Origin: Lachnospiraceae bacterium
Lineage (GTDB): Bacteria > Bacillota > Clostridia > Lachnospirales > Lachnospiraceae
Reading direction: 5' to 3'
DNA: 11,113 bases
Assembly: GCA_017613225.1 (NCBI GenBank)
Contig: JAGAEH010000013.1
Coordinates: forward strand, 1-11,113
Under the pieces are notes generated by a model. The model saw only the letters and a program-made list of their open reading frames with translations, made no database searches and was not told the DNA's origin. Shown here in pieces: positions 1 to 7,217 of this stretch (position 1 is the first letter of the stretch; every line of letters begins with the position of its first letter). A program made the position numbers and the translations under genes.

Positions 1-75
1 GCTAAAAGCATGCATCAGGGGGGCTGGGACATCTGCTCACGGATGCTGTATTACGAGACGGAACAGTCGCTTTAA
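1..75 (+). CDS. Possible C-terminal tail of an upstream gene (partial, unrecognised)
   Basis: Frame 1 is open from the first base to a TAA at 73-75 and encodes 24 residues, including GGWDICSRMLYYETEQSL. The mix of Trp, Cys, Tyr and Met looks more like the end of a folded protein than random translation. The piece is far too short to assign to a family, and I do not recognise it. The only evidence for coding is the open frame reaching the window edge and the lack of competing structure. It could also be chance. The next 290 bases contain no gene, which fits a gene ending here. Confidence 0.4.
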   Translation, partial: AKSMHQGGWDICSRMLYYETEQSL

Positions 76-107
76 AGGTGGATTGCAGAGATCATATGGG
101 CGCTGAA

Positions 108-243
108 GAGGCAGATGCGGAGCTGCTGAAGACTGTCGCGACTCGTCGGTACTTAGCGAGAACAAGCCTTGCGCAGTTCGAGTTTAGTACCGCTACGACA
201 AAGCGCCAAGCGGGAGCGTGTCTGAAGCAGCCGCATCTGCCTC
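108..243. repeat. Long imperfect inverted repeat, candidate structured extragenic element
   Basis: The outer arms 108-120 (GAGGCAGATGCGG) and 231-243 are perfectly complementary over 13 bp. After a 2-base bulge (121-122), 123-127 pairs with 226-230. A tandem G-A/A-G mismatch (128-129 against 224-225) follows, and then 130-133 pairs with 220-223. Further in, TCGT (143-146) pairs with ACGA (195-198) and CGGTACT (147-153) pairs with AGTACCG (186-192). The tip at 160-163/176-179 can add GAAC/GTTC. The result is a hairpin of about 136 bases. It has no trailing T run, so it is not a standard terminator. It may be a repetitive extragenic palindrome or a structured RNA. The pairing is seen directly; the role is unknown. 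Confidence 0.6.
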
Positions 244-287
244 AAAGCGCCAAGTAGGAGCGTGACTGAAGCAGCCGCGTCTGCATC
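200..287. repeat. Two tandem 44-bp direct repeats
   Basis: Copy 1 (200-243) and copy 2 (244-287) both begin AAAGCGCCAAG and match at 39 of 44 positions by direct alignment. The differences are at 211, 212, 221, 235 and 241 of copy 1. Copy 1 forms the right arm of the inverted repeat at 108-243. Copy 2 keeps most of the same complementarity to the left arm: 111-120 pairs with 275-284, with one G-T wobble. The two copies could therefore compete for one partner strand. Together with the hairpin, this occupies most of the gene-free stretch 76-365. The rest of that stretch (288-351) shows only a small hairpin, CGCCT/AGGCG at 316-320/328-332. Confidence 0.75.
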
Positions 288-365
288 GAGGCGCAAGACA
301 AGAAAAGTATAAAAACGCCTGGCCGATAGGCGGTAAGTGGACTCGGATTATAGGAGGTCCTCATC

Positions 366-1988
366 ATGAAAAAAGTGTTTTACAACGGAAAGATCTACAC
401 CGGCGAACTGCCTTTTGCCGAAGCCTTTGCGGTGGAGGACGGGCGGTTCGTCTTTGTCGGAAATACAAAGGACGCGCTGGCGCTGGCGGCTCCCGGGGAC
501 GAACTGAAGGACCTGCAGGGGCGGTTTGTCTGCGCCGGCTTCAATGACAGCCACATGCACATTCTGAATTACGGCCAAGCGCTGCTCACGGCCAAGCTGG
601 ATGAGCATACCGGCAGCCTGGCGGATCTGCTGGCCTATGTGAAGGCCTTTGCCGCGGAGCATCCGGTGGCGGAGGGCGCCTGGCTGAAGGGGCGCGGCTG
701 GAATCAGGATTATTTCACGGACGTCCATCGCATGCCCGACCGCTACGACCTGGACACCATATCCACGGAGTATCCGATCTGCCTGGTGCGCTGCTGCGGC
801 CACTGCCTGGTGGTGAACAGCAAGGCGCTGGAGATTTTGGGGATCACGGCCGACACCCCCCAGCCGGAGGGCGGCAGCATCGGTACCTCTGACTGCGTGC
901 CGGACGGCCGCTTTTTCGACAACGCCATGGGACTGGTGTACGATTCGCTGCCCGCGCCTTCTAAAGAAGAGGTAAAGGCCATGATCCGGACCGCCTGCAA
1001 GGCGCTGAATTCCTACGGCGTCACCAGCAGCCAGTCGGACGACTATCAGACTTTTTCCGGTCTGCCCTGGCAGACGGTGATGGAGGCCTACAAGGAGCTG
1101 GAGGCGGCCGGCGAACTGACGGTGCGCGTCTATGAGCAGAGCAATTTCGGCAATCTGGAGAGCCTGAAGGCCTTCGTGGAAGCAGGCCACAAGACCGGCG
1201 TGGGCAGCAGCATGTTCCGCACCGGTCCGCTGAAGATGCTGGGGGACGGTTCCCTGGGAGCCAGGACGGCCTATCTGTCCCGGCCTTACGCGGACGATCC
1301 CTCCACCTGCGGCTTCCCGGTCTTTTCCCAGGAGACCCTGGACGAGATGATCGGCTACGCCAACAGCATCGGGATGCAGGTGGCGATCCACGCCATTGGC
1401 GACGGCTGTCTGGACATGGTGCTGGACGCCATCGAAAAGGCGCTGAAGGACCATCCCAGGGAGGATCACCGGCACGGCATCGTCCACTGCCAGATCAGCC
1501 GGGCGGATCAGCTGCGGCGCATGATCGGCATGAAGCTCCACATCTACGCCCAGAGCATCTTCCTGGACTACGACAACCATATCGTGGAGGCCCGTGCGGG
1601 GAAGGATCTGGCGTCCACCAGCTACAGCTGGAAGACGCTGATGGAGGGCGGTCTTTCCGTGAGCAACGGCACGGACTGCCCCGTGGAGATGCCGGACGCC
1701 CTGCGGGGCATCCAGTGCGCGGTGACCAGGCGCTCCGTGCGGGACGGCTGCGGCCCCTATCTGCCGGAACAGGCGTTTACGGTGCAGGAGGCCATCGACA
1801 GTTACACCCTGCGCGGCGCCGAGGCCAGTTTCGAGGAAAAGGAGAAGGGCAGGATCGCTCCCGGCCATCTGGCGGACTTCGTGGTGCTGGGTGAGGACGT
1901 TTTTGCCGCGGATCCGGACGATATTCACAGGATCGACGTTTTGGAGACCTGGCTGGGCGGGGTATGCACTTTTTCGAAAAGTGTGTAA
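366..1988 (+). CDS. YtcJ-type metal-dependent amidohydrolase
   Basis: This is a 540-residue enzyme of the amidohydrolase superfamily (YtcJ/NfdA-like, amidohydrolase_3 group). Members hydrolyse C-N bonds in amides or formamides using one or two active-site metals in a TIM barrel. The substrate here cannot be told from sequence. Visible motifs are the HxH metal ligands in NDSHMH (His63, His65), the KMLGDGSLGART stretch around Lys290 typical of this group, His342 in IHAIGD, His374 in GIVHC, and Asp437 in SNGTDCPV. The small N-terminal beta domain and the C-terminal GHLADFVVL strand complete the composite domain. There is no signal peptide, so it should be cytoplasmic. The length is usual for the family. 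The start is fixed by AGGAGG at 352-357, eight bases upstream. A perfect 7-bp hairpin (1967-1983) overlaps the end of the gene. The gene appears to stand alone, because rny has its own promoter. Confidence 0.9.
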   Translation: MKKVFYNGKIYTGELPFAEAFAVEDGRFVFVGNTKDALALAAPGDELKDLQGRFVCAGFNDSHMHILNYGQALLTAKLDEHTGSLADLLAYVKAFAAEHPVAEGAWLKGRGWNQDYFTDVHRMPDRYDLDTISTEYPICLVRCCGHCLVVNSKALEILGITADTPQPEGGSIGTSDCVPDGRFFDNAMGLVYDSLPAPSKEEVKAMIRTACKALNSYGVTSSQSDDYQTFSGLPWQTVMEAYKELEAAGELTVRVYEQSNFGNLESLKAFVEAGHKTGVGSSMFRTGPLKMLGDGSLGARTAYLSRPYADDPSTCGFPVFSQETLDEMIGYANSIGMQVAIHAIGDGCLDMVLDAIEKALKDHPREDHRHGIVHCQISRADQLRRMIGMKLHIYAQSIFLDYDNHIVEARAGKDLASTSYSWKTLMEGGLSVSNGTDCPVEMPDALRGIQCAVTRRSVRDGCGPYLPEQAFTVQEAIDSYTLRGAEASFEEKEKGRIAPGHLADFVVLGEDVFAADPDDIHRIDVLETWLGGVCTFSKSV

Positions 1989-2034
1989 ATGTAGTGGTCG
2001 GCGGAAAAAATATATACTAAATCATCCGCAAACC

Positions 2035-2063
2035 TTGACTTTATTTCTGAAAATTAGTACACT
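2035..2063 (+). promoter_or_regulatory. Sigma-A type promoter for rny
   Basis: A -35 box TTGACT (2035-2040) is separated by exactly 17 bp from a -10 box TACACT (2058-2063), in an AT-rich gap between two GC-rich genes. Transcription would start near 2070, giving a leader of about 50 bases before the GTG start of rny. Box quality and spacing are good, but there is no experimental support. Confidence 0.75.
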
Positions 2064-2118
2064 TTATTAGGTTAATCACGACCAATGCACCCTGAAAATT
2101 TAATAAGGAGGAATCACT

Positions 2119-3663
2119 GTGGACAAATGGATTGCAGTTGTAATAACGCTTGTCGTAGTTGCTCCTCTTACCTGGCTTATCTCAACATTATACAGAAAGA
2201 AAGTATATGAAAAGAAGGTCGGCACGGCCGAGGAAAAATCCCGGGAGATCCTGGACGAGGCCATGAAGACCGCGAAACAGAAAAAGAGAGAGGCACTGCT
2301 GGAAGCCAAAGAAGAGGCTTTGAAGGCGAAGAACGAATTCGATAAAGAGACGAAGGAAAGACGTTCCGAGCTGCAGAGACAGGAGAGGAGACTGCAGAAC
2401 AAGGAGGAGAGCCTGGATAAGAAGCTCGAATCCATGGAGAAGCGTGAAAACAATTTTGCCGCTAAAGAGGAGAGTCTGAACAAAAAGCACGCGAAGCTGG
2501 ACGAGATGATCGCCAAGGAGACCACAGAGCTGGAACGGATCTCCGGCCTGACAAAGGACGAGGCCAAGAATATCCTGCTGGGCATCATGGAAGATGACAT
2601 CAAGCACGAGACGGCCGTCCGCATCCGCGAGATGGATGCCCAGGTGAAGGAGGAATCCACCAGGAAGGCCAAGGAGTACATCGTCAACGCCATTCAGAAG
2701 TGCGCTGCCGACCACGTGGCCGAGACTACGATCTCCGTAGTGCAGCTGCCCAACGACGAGATGAAGGGAAGGATCATCGGACGTGAGGGCCGCAACATCC
2801 GCACCCTGGAGACCATGACCGGCGTGGACCTGATCATCGATGACACCCCCGAAGCCGTGATACTGTCGGGCTTCGACCCGATGCGCAGGGAGATCGCCAA
2901 GATCGCGCTGGAGAAGCTGATCGTGGACGGCCGGATCCATCCCGCCCGCATCGAGGAGATGGTGGAGAAGGCCCGCAAGGAAGTGGAAGCCATGATCAAG
3001 GAGAAAGGCGAAAACGCCACGCTGGAATGCGGCGTGCACGGCCTGCATCCCGAACTGGTCCGCCTGCTGGGCAAGATGCACTTCCGCACCAGTTTCGGCC
3101 AGAATGCACTGAAGCACAGTATCGAGGTCTCCCGCCTGTCTGGTGTACTGGCCGGCGAACTGGGACTGGACGTGCGCATGGCCAAGCGTGCCGGTCTGCT
3201 GCATGACATCGGCAAGAGCCTGGACCACGAGATCGAAGGGTCTCACATTCAGATCGGCTCTGACCTCTGCAAGCGTTACAAAGAGTCGGCTATCGTCATT
3301 AACGCAGTGGAATCTCATCACGGTGACGTGGAACCCACTAACCTGATCTCCTGCATCGTGCAGGCCGCCGACGCGATTTCGGCCGCCCGCCCCGGCGCCA
3401 GAAGGGAGACGCTGGAGACTTACACCACCCGCCTGAAACAGCTGGAGGAGATCACTTCCGAGTTCAAGGGCGTGGATAAGTCCTTCGCCATCCAGGCAGG
3501 CCGCGAGGTGCGCATCATGGTAGTGCCGGAACAGGTCAACGACGATGAGATGGTGATCATGGCGCACGACATTGCCAAGAGGATCGAGGAAGAACTGGAT
3601 TATCCGGGACAGATCAAGGTCAATGTCATCCGTGAGAGCCGCGTTTCCGACGTCGCCAAGTGA
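2119..3663 (+). CDS. rny: Ribonuclease Y
   Basis: Ribonuclease Y is the membrane-anchored endoribonuclease that starts mRNA decay in many Bacillota. The 514-residue protein has the full family layout at the usual length. A single N-terminal membrane segment spans about residues 4-24. A long charged coiled coil rich in Lys and Glu runs from about 30 to 165. A KH RNA-binding domain contains the GxxG loop in IIGREGRN (221-224). The HD phosphohydrolase domain carries His333, the His362-Asp363 pair in LLHDIGKS, and Asp418 in AADAIS. A conserved C-terminal region ends DVAK. The start is GTG at 2119, backed by AAGGAGG just upstream; it places the membrane helix at the extreme N terminus, as expected. 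Promoter and terminator flank the gene closely, suggesting a single-gene transcript. The 5' part is richer in AAA/GAA codons because of the coiled coil, which is not a sign of transfer. Confidence 0.97.
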   Translation: MDKWIAVVITLVVVAPLTWLISTLYRKKVYEKKVGTAEEKSREILDEAMKTAKQKKREALLEAKEEALKAKNEFDKETKERRSELQRQERRLQNKEESLDKKLESMEKRENNFAAKEESLNKKHAKLDEMIAKETTELERISGLTKDEAKNILLGIMEDDIKHETAVRIREMDAQVKEESTRKAKEYIVNAIQKCAADHVAETTISVVQLPNDEMKGRIIGREGRNIRTLETMTGVDLIIDDTPEAVILSGFDPMRREIAKIALEKLIVDGRIHPARIEEMVEKARKEVEAMIKEKGENATLECGVHGLHPELVRLLGKMHFRTSFGQNALKHSIEVSRLSGVLAGELGLDVRMAKRAGLLHDIGKSLDHEIEGSHIQIGSDLCKRYKESAIVINAVESHHGDVEPTNLISCIVQAADAISAARPGARRETLETYTTRLKQLEEITSEFKGVDKSFAIQAGREVRIMVVPEQVNDDEMVIMAHDIAKRIEEELDYPGQIKVNVIRESRVSDVAK

Positions 3664-3666
3664 TGA

Positions 3667-3702
3667 AAAGAAAGGCTGCAGCTTCGGCTGCGGTCTTTCT
3701 TT
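3667..3702 (+). terminator. Rho-independent terminator after rny
   Basis: An uninterrupted 16-bp stem pairs 3667-3682 with 3687-3702 around a C(TTCG)G tetraloop, with three G-T wobbles in the middle. The 3' strand ends CTTTCTTT, so the T tract is built into the base of the stem, and the matching A-rich 5' side allows function in reverse as well. It starts four bases after the rny stop codon. Confidence 0.9.
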
Positions 3703-3747
3703 ATGTCCGAAAGTGTATTCCCGAGAGGTTAAAAAACAGGATCGGAG

Positions 3748-3788
3748 TTCACAAAAAAACCATTTTTCCGTGATATTTTTGCCATAAT
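3748..3788 (+). promoter_or_regulatory. Probable promoter region for the HtrA gene
   Basis: The gap between the rny terminator and the HtrA start is AT-rich. TTCACA (3748-3753, five of six consensus bases) lies 17 bp before TGATAT (3771-3776). CATAAT (3783-3788) is a better -10 box but lacks a good -35 at standard spacing. A further possibility is TTGCCA (3779-3784) with TATGGG (3801-3806). A promoter is expected here because a strong terminator lies upstream, but I cannot choose between these. Confidence 0.4.
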
Positions 3789-3838
3789 TCGCCGATATCC
3801 TATGGGCATACAAGCGAGGGGTAACCAGGAGGCTTACA

Positions 3839-5539
3839 ATGAACTACGAGTTTGAGAACAACGATCAGGAACAGCAGCCGGAGAACAACGGCTTTGTAAA
3901 CGGGGAATACCGTTACGGAAGAGCGCCTCAGGAGGGCGGCGACAGCATGCCCCAGGCGGGACGGTATGACTACTACGGCGGCGGACAGTCCGCCGGACAG
4001 TTTTACGGAAACCGCCAGGAAGGCGGATATGAGGGAAGCAGCTACAGCTACCGCACCGGCGAGACCGGCGGTCAGAGTGGTTACGGATATCAAAGCAGCG
4101 GTTATCATAATAACGGCTATCAAAACTATGGCAACTCTTCCTATGGGAGCGGAAGCACCGGCGGAAGCGGAAATAAGCCCCCGAAAAAGAAGTGGGGCGC
4201 CGGCAAAAAAGTCCTGGCCATCCTTTTGGCAGTGGTGATGCTGGGCCTGGCGGGAGGCGGCGGCTATCTGGCCGCGAAGAGCCTTGCCAACCGGACCACC
4301 GCCACGACGGCCTTCTCAAGGGACGACATGCAGAAGACCAGCGAGGCCGAGGCGGAGAGCCCGGAAGAAAAGGACCAGGAGAAAGAAAAGGACACCACGC
4401 AGAAAGAGTCCACGGGCGAGTGGAAACTGACCACCAAAGCCGCTTCGGAGAACAGCGGAAACGCCAGTCTGAGCCTGGACGTGACAGGTGTGGCGGAGGT
4501 GGCGCTGCCGGCCATCGTGGCCATCACCAATACCTCCGTACAGGAGATGCAGAACTATTACAACATGTGGGGTTACGGGAACAACGGCGGCTCCTATGAG
4601 GTGACCAGCGCGGGTTCCGGCATCATCATCGGCCAGACCGACACGGACCTGCTGATCGTGACCAACCACCACGTGATCGAAAACGCGAAATCTCTTTCCG
4701 TCTGCTTCTGTGACGACAGCGTCTATGACGCCACCGTAAAGGGCAGCGATTCCGGCGTGGACGTGGCCCTTGTGTACGTCAAGATCGCGGACTTGACAGA
4801 AGAGACGAAGAACAATATAGCGGTGATCTCTCTGGGCAGCTCCGAAGCCATGAAGATCGGCCAGCAGGTGGTCGCCATCGGCAACGCCCTGGGCCAGGGA
4901 CAGTCCGTCACCACCGGCATCGTGAGCGCCAAGAACCGTGTGGTCAGCACCTCCACCGCGCCTCTGCTGCAGACTGACGCGGCCATCAACCCCGGCAACT
5001 CCGGCGGCGCCCTGCTGAACATGAGCGGCGAGCTGATCGGCATCAACTCCGCCAAGTACGCGGACACCGACGTGGAGGGCATGGGCTACGCGATCCCCAT
5101 CGATACGGTGGTCCCCATCATCGAGCGGATCCAGAACAAGGTCCAGCGGGACCCTGTCTCTGACGAAGACGCCTGCTACATCGGCATCATGGGACAGACC
5201 GTCACTTCCGACCTGGCCTCCCTGTACGGCATGCCCACCGGCGTGTACCTGACCAGAATCACCGAGGGCGGCCCCTTTGAGGCGGCCGGGATCCAGGCGG
5301 GCGGCATTCTGACGGCACTGGACGGCGAGACCGTATCCACCATGGAAGGGCTGAAGGAACTGCTGACCTACTACGCGGCGGGCGAGACCGTTACGGTGCA
5401 GGTGAGCGTACTGGAGGGCAATGAATACGTCACCCACGAATACCAGGTGACCCTGGGCGCCTATAAGGACATGCCCCAGCAGGAACAGCAGCAACAGCAG
5501 CCGCAGAACCCCAACGGCAGCAAGCCGAACGGGCAGTAA
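3839..5539 (+). CDS. Membrane-anchored Deg/HtrA serine protease with PDZ domain
   Basis: This is a trypsin-like protease of the HtrA/DegP family (MEROPS S1C), which degrades or refolds damaged proteins outside the membrane. It has 566 residues, longer than many Gram-positive HtrA proteins because of added low-complexity ends. Residues 1-111 are a cytoplasmic Tyr/Gly/Asn/Ser-rich head with 16 tyrosines. A basic stretch PPKKKWGAGKK precedes one membrane helix at about 124-147. A charged linker rich in Glu and Lys (161-195) follows. The protease domain carries a full triad: His278 in TNHHVI, Asp308 in SGVDVALV and Ser388 in NPGNSGGAL. One PDZ domain spans about 446-540 and binds exposed C termini. 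The tail is Gln-rich. AGGAGG at 3827-3832 fixes the start. HtrA genes are often induced by cell-envelope stress, but no recognisable operator is visible. It may equally be named DegP- or DegQ-like. Confidence 0.93.
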   Translation: MNYEFENNDQEQQPENNGFVNGEYRYGRAPQEGGDSMPQAGRYDYYGGGQSAGQFYGNRQEGGYEGSSYSYRTGETGGQSGYGYQSSGYHNNGYQNYGNSSYGSGSTGGSGNKPPKKKWGAGKKVLAILLAVVMLGLAGGGGYLAAKSLANRTTATTAFSRDDMQKTSEAEAESPEEKDQEKEKDTTQKESTGEWKLTTKAASENSGNASLSLDVTGVAEVALPAIVAITNTSVQEMQNYYNMWGYGNNGGSYEVTSAGSGIIIGQTDTDLLIVTNHHVIENAKSLSVCFCDDSVYDATVKGSDSGVDVALVYVKIADLTEETKNNIAVISLGSSEAMKIGQQVVAIGNALGQGQSVTTGIVSAKNRVVSTSTAPLLQTDAAINPGNSGGALLNMSGELIGINSAKYADTDVEGMGYAIPIDTVVPIIERIQNKVQRDPVSDEDACYIGIMGQTVTSDLASLYGMPTGVYLTRITEGGPFEAAGIQAGGILTALDGETVSTMEGLKELLTYYAAGETVTVQVSVLEGNEYVTHEYQVTLGAYKDMPQQEQQQQQPQNPNGSKPNGQ

Positions 5540-5553
5540 GACGGCCAGAAAAA

Positions 5554-5569
5554 GGTCCGCGGACCGGTC
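5554..5569. repeat. Two overlapping palindromes between the HtrA and phosphoesterase genes
   Basis: GGTCCGCGGACC (5554-5565) is a perfect 12-bp palindrome and runs into a second, GACCGGTC (5562-5569). They lie just after the HtrA stop codon and just upstream of a promoter candidate. A T run is missing, so a terminator is unlikely. A protein-binding site is possible, but short GC-rich palindromes also arise by chance. Confidence 0.35.
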
Positions 5570-5577
5570 TTCATGCC

Positions 5578-5606
5578 TTGCGCATTCCTCTCCGTCATGT
5601 TATGAT
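5578..5606 (+). promoter_or_regulatory. Candidate promoter for the phosphoesterase-scpAB cluster
   Basis: TTGCGC (5578-5583) is followed after 17 bp by TATGAT (5601-5606), a near-consensus -10 box. Transcription would begin near 5613, only about five bases before the first ATG of the phosphoesterase (5618) but some 23 before the second in-frame ATG (5636). If real, it gives the scp genes a promoter independent of htrA. Confidence 0.55.
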
Positions 5607-5617
5607 AAGGCAACCGG

Positions 5618-6460
5618 ATGAGGACGGTAAGCATCATGCAGACCACATTTTACGACATTATCAACAGCAAGATCCCCAAGGAGCTGTCCGGTTACCGGAT
5701 GGCTCTTTTTTCTGATCTCCACAATAACGAGATCGGCCACCGCAGCTGCGAGCTGATCGAGGCCATCGATGCCCTGGCGCCGAATGTGATCCTGGTGCCC
5801 GGCGACGCCGTGAACAAGAGCATGAACGACAAGGAGGCAAAGGGCGGCTACGAGTTCATGCTGCCGCTGTTTGCCGAGCTGTCCTCCAGATACCCGATCC
5901 TCTATTCCAACGGCAACCACGAGGCGCGGCTGGCGCGGCTGAACAAGGACGGCGGCTATTACACGGCGCTGCAGAAAGTCTTAAAGAAGCGGGGCGTTAC
6001 CATCCTCAACAACCGCTCCCTGTATTTCCGCAACAGAAAGCTGCACTTCGCGGGGCTGGACCTGCCCCTGCCTTACTACGGCAAAAAGCACGATCCGGTG
6101 GACGCGGCCTATCTGACCTCTTTACTGGGAGAACCGGATCCCAGCGCCTACACCGTGCTGCTGGCCCATACGCCGGAGTACTTCAAGGCCTACATGGACT
6201 GGGGCGCGGACCTGATCGTCAGCGGCCACATCCACGGCGGCGTGATCCGTCTGCCCGTCTACGGCGGCCTGCTGTCGCCCCACAGGCGCCTGTTCCCCGG
6301 CTACGACTACGGCAGCTACAAGGAGAACGGGAAGGAGATGATCGTCTCCTCGGGCCTTGCCGGCCCCCAGTTCCCGCCCAGGATCCTGAATCCGGGGGAA
6401 CTCGTGCTGCTGACTCTATACCCTTCAAGGGAGGACGTCCCCGATGCAACTGAATGTTAA
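5618..6460 (+). CDS. Calcineurin-like metallophosphoesterase (YkuE/YaeI type)
   Basis: The protein has 280 residues and is a two-metal phosphoesterase with all family motifs in order: the FSDLH box (Asp33, His35), PGDAV (Asp63), SNGNHE (Asn100, His101), His184 in LLAHTPE, and the GHIHGG box (His204, His206). The conserved LFPGYDYG and SSGLAGP stretches near the C terminus resemble YaeI/YkuE-type proteins, some of which act on membrane lipids. The N-terminal membrane or Tat segment found in several of these relatives is absent here, so the protein looks cytoplasmic and the substrate is unknown. The start is ambiguous. ATG 5618 has a weak AAGG upstream, while ATG 5636 (274 residues) has GAGGA at 5620-5624 and fits the promoter at 5578-5606 better. 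The last 17 bases overlap scpA, so the two are probably translationally linked. Confidence 0.88.
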   Translation: MRTVSIMQTTFYDIINSKIPKELSGYRMALFSDLHNNEIGHRSCELIEAIDALAPNVILVPGDAVNKSMNDKEAKGGYEFMLPLFAELSSRYPILYSNGNHEARLARLNKDGGYYTALQKVLKKRGVTILNNRSLYFRNRKLHFAGLDLPLPYYGKKHDPVDAAYLTSLLGEPDPSAYTVLLAHTPEYFKAYMDWGADLIVSGHIHGGVIRLPVYGGLLSPHRRLFPGYDYGSYKENGKEMIVSSGLAGPQFPPRILNPGELVLLTLYPSREDVPDATEC

Positions 6461-7217
6461 GCTGCCGGCCTTTGAAGGGCCGCTGGCTCTTTTGCTGCAC
6501 CTGATCAACAAGAATAAAGTAGACATATACGACATCCCGATCGCCGAGATCACCGATCAGTACCTCGCCTACATTGCCGACATGGAAGAGGTGGATCTGG
6601 ATCTGATGAGCGATTTTTTATTGATGGCCGCCACGCTGCTGGACATCAAGGCCAGGATGCTGCTGCCGGAGCCCGAGCCGGACGAGGACGAGGAAGAGGA
6701 AGACCCCCGCGCCGAGCTGGTGGCAAGGCTGATCGAGTACCGCAGGTACAAGCTCCTTTCCGGAGAGCTGCGGGACATCGCCGTGGGCAGCGAGCAGCTG
6801 GTGTTCCGCCCCGAATGCCTGCCGAAGGAAGTGGCGGAGTACAAGCCGCCGGTGGATCTGGACAGCCTGCTGGTGGGCGTGGACCTGCTGAAGCTGAAGC
6901 AGATCTTCGAGGACGTCTTAAAGCAGCACGCGGAGCGGGAGGAGCAGAAGAAAAAGGGCGTGGGCCGCATCACCCACGAAGTGATCCCCATCGAGACCGG
7001 GATCCGCAGCGTGAGGCGCGCGGTGCGGCGGGCCAAGCGCCAGTCCTTCCGCAAACTGTTCAAAGGTAAAAAGACCCGTGACGAGGTGATCGTGACCTTC
7101 CTGGCGGTGCTGGAGCTCCTGAAGGAGGGAGACCTGCGGCTGACCCAGGACGAGGACGGGGACGATCTGATCTTAGAGGTGAATGACCATGACGGAAAAA
7201 ATAAAGTCGACGATTGA
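6444..7217 (+). CDS. scpA: Segregation and condensation protein A (kleisin)
   Basis: ScpA is the kleisin subunit that bridges the two heads of the SMC dimer and binds ScpB, compacting and segregating the chromosome. At 257 residues it is of normal length. The N-terminal SMC-neck-binding domain shows FEGPLALLLHLI followed by the KVDIYDIPIAEIT stretch. MAATLLDIKARMLLP leads into an acidic run (75-88) and then the LIEYRRYK segment. A long middle linker follows, with a basic patch at 188-210. The C-terminal winged helix (about 211-247) reads DEVIVTFLAVLELLKEG. Residue 15 is Ala where many homologues have Asp (FEGPLDLLL). AAGGGAGG at 6427-6434 lies inside the upstream gene nine bases from the ATG. 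The gene overlaps its neighbours on both sides, typical of an scpAB operon. Confidence 0.96.
   Translation: MQLNVKLPAFEGPLALLLHLINKNKVDIYDIPIAEITDQYLAYIADMEEVDLDLMSDFLLMAATLLDIKARMLLPEPEPDEDEEEEDPRAELVARLIEYRRYKLLSGELRDIAVGSEQLVFRPECLPKEVAEYKPPVDLDSLLVGVDLLKLKQIFEDVLKQHAEREEQKKKGVGRITHEVIPIETGIRSVRRAVRRAKRQSFRKLFKGKKTRDEVIVTFLAVLELLKEGDLRLTQDEDGDDLILEVNDHDGKNKVDD

Noticed and set aside
200..287. Possible CRISPR array in the first gap
   Set aside because: Only two adjacent 44-bp copies exist with no spacers between them, they differ at five positions, and no cas gene is nearby.
348..1928. Long open frame on the minus strand (526 codons) antisense to the amidohydrolase gene
   Set aside because: The translation is compositionally odd (His/Val/Gln-rich) with no recognisable motif, while the + strand frame has all the amidohydrolase metal ligands. 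Long antisense frames are expected opposite GC-rich genes.
1967..1983. Perfect hairpin CACTTTT-TCG-AAAAGTG at the end of the amidohydrolase gene
   Set aside because: It lies within the last codons, has an AT-rich stem and is not followed by a T run, so I do not call it a terminator.
2188..3813. Minus-strand frame of 541 codons covering rny and its terminator
   Set aside because: It is a shadow of the rny reading frame: Leu/His/Asp-rich, no motifs, and it runs through a clear terminator hairpin.
4316..5494. Minus-strand frame of 392 codons opposite the HtrA gene
   Set aside because: No domain or ribosome binding site supports it; the + strand has a complete catalytic triad and PDZ domain.
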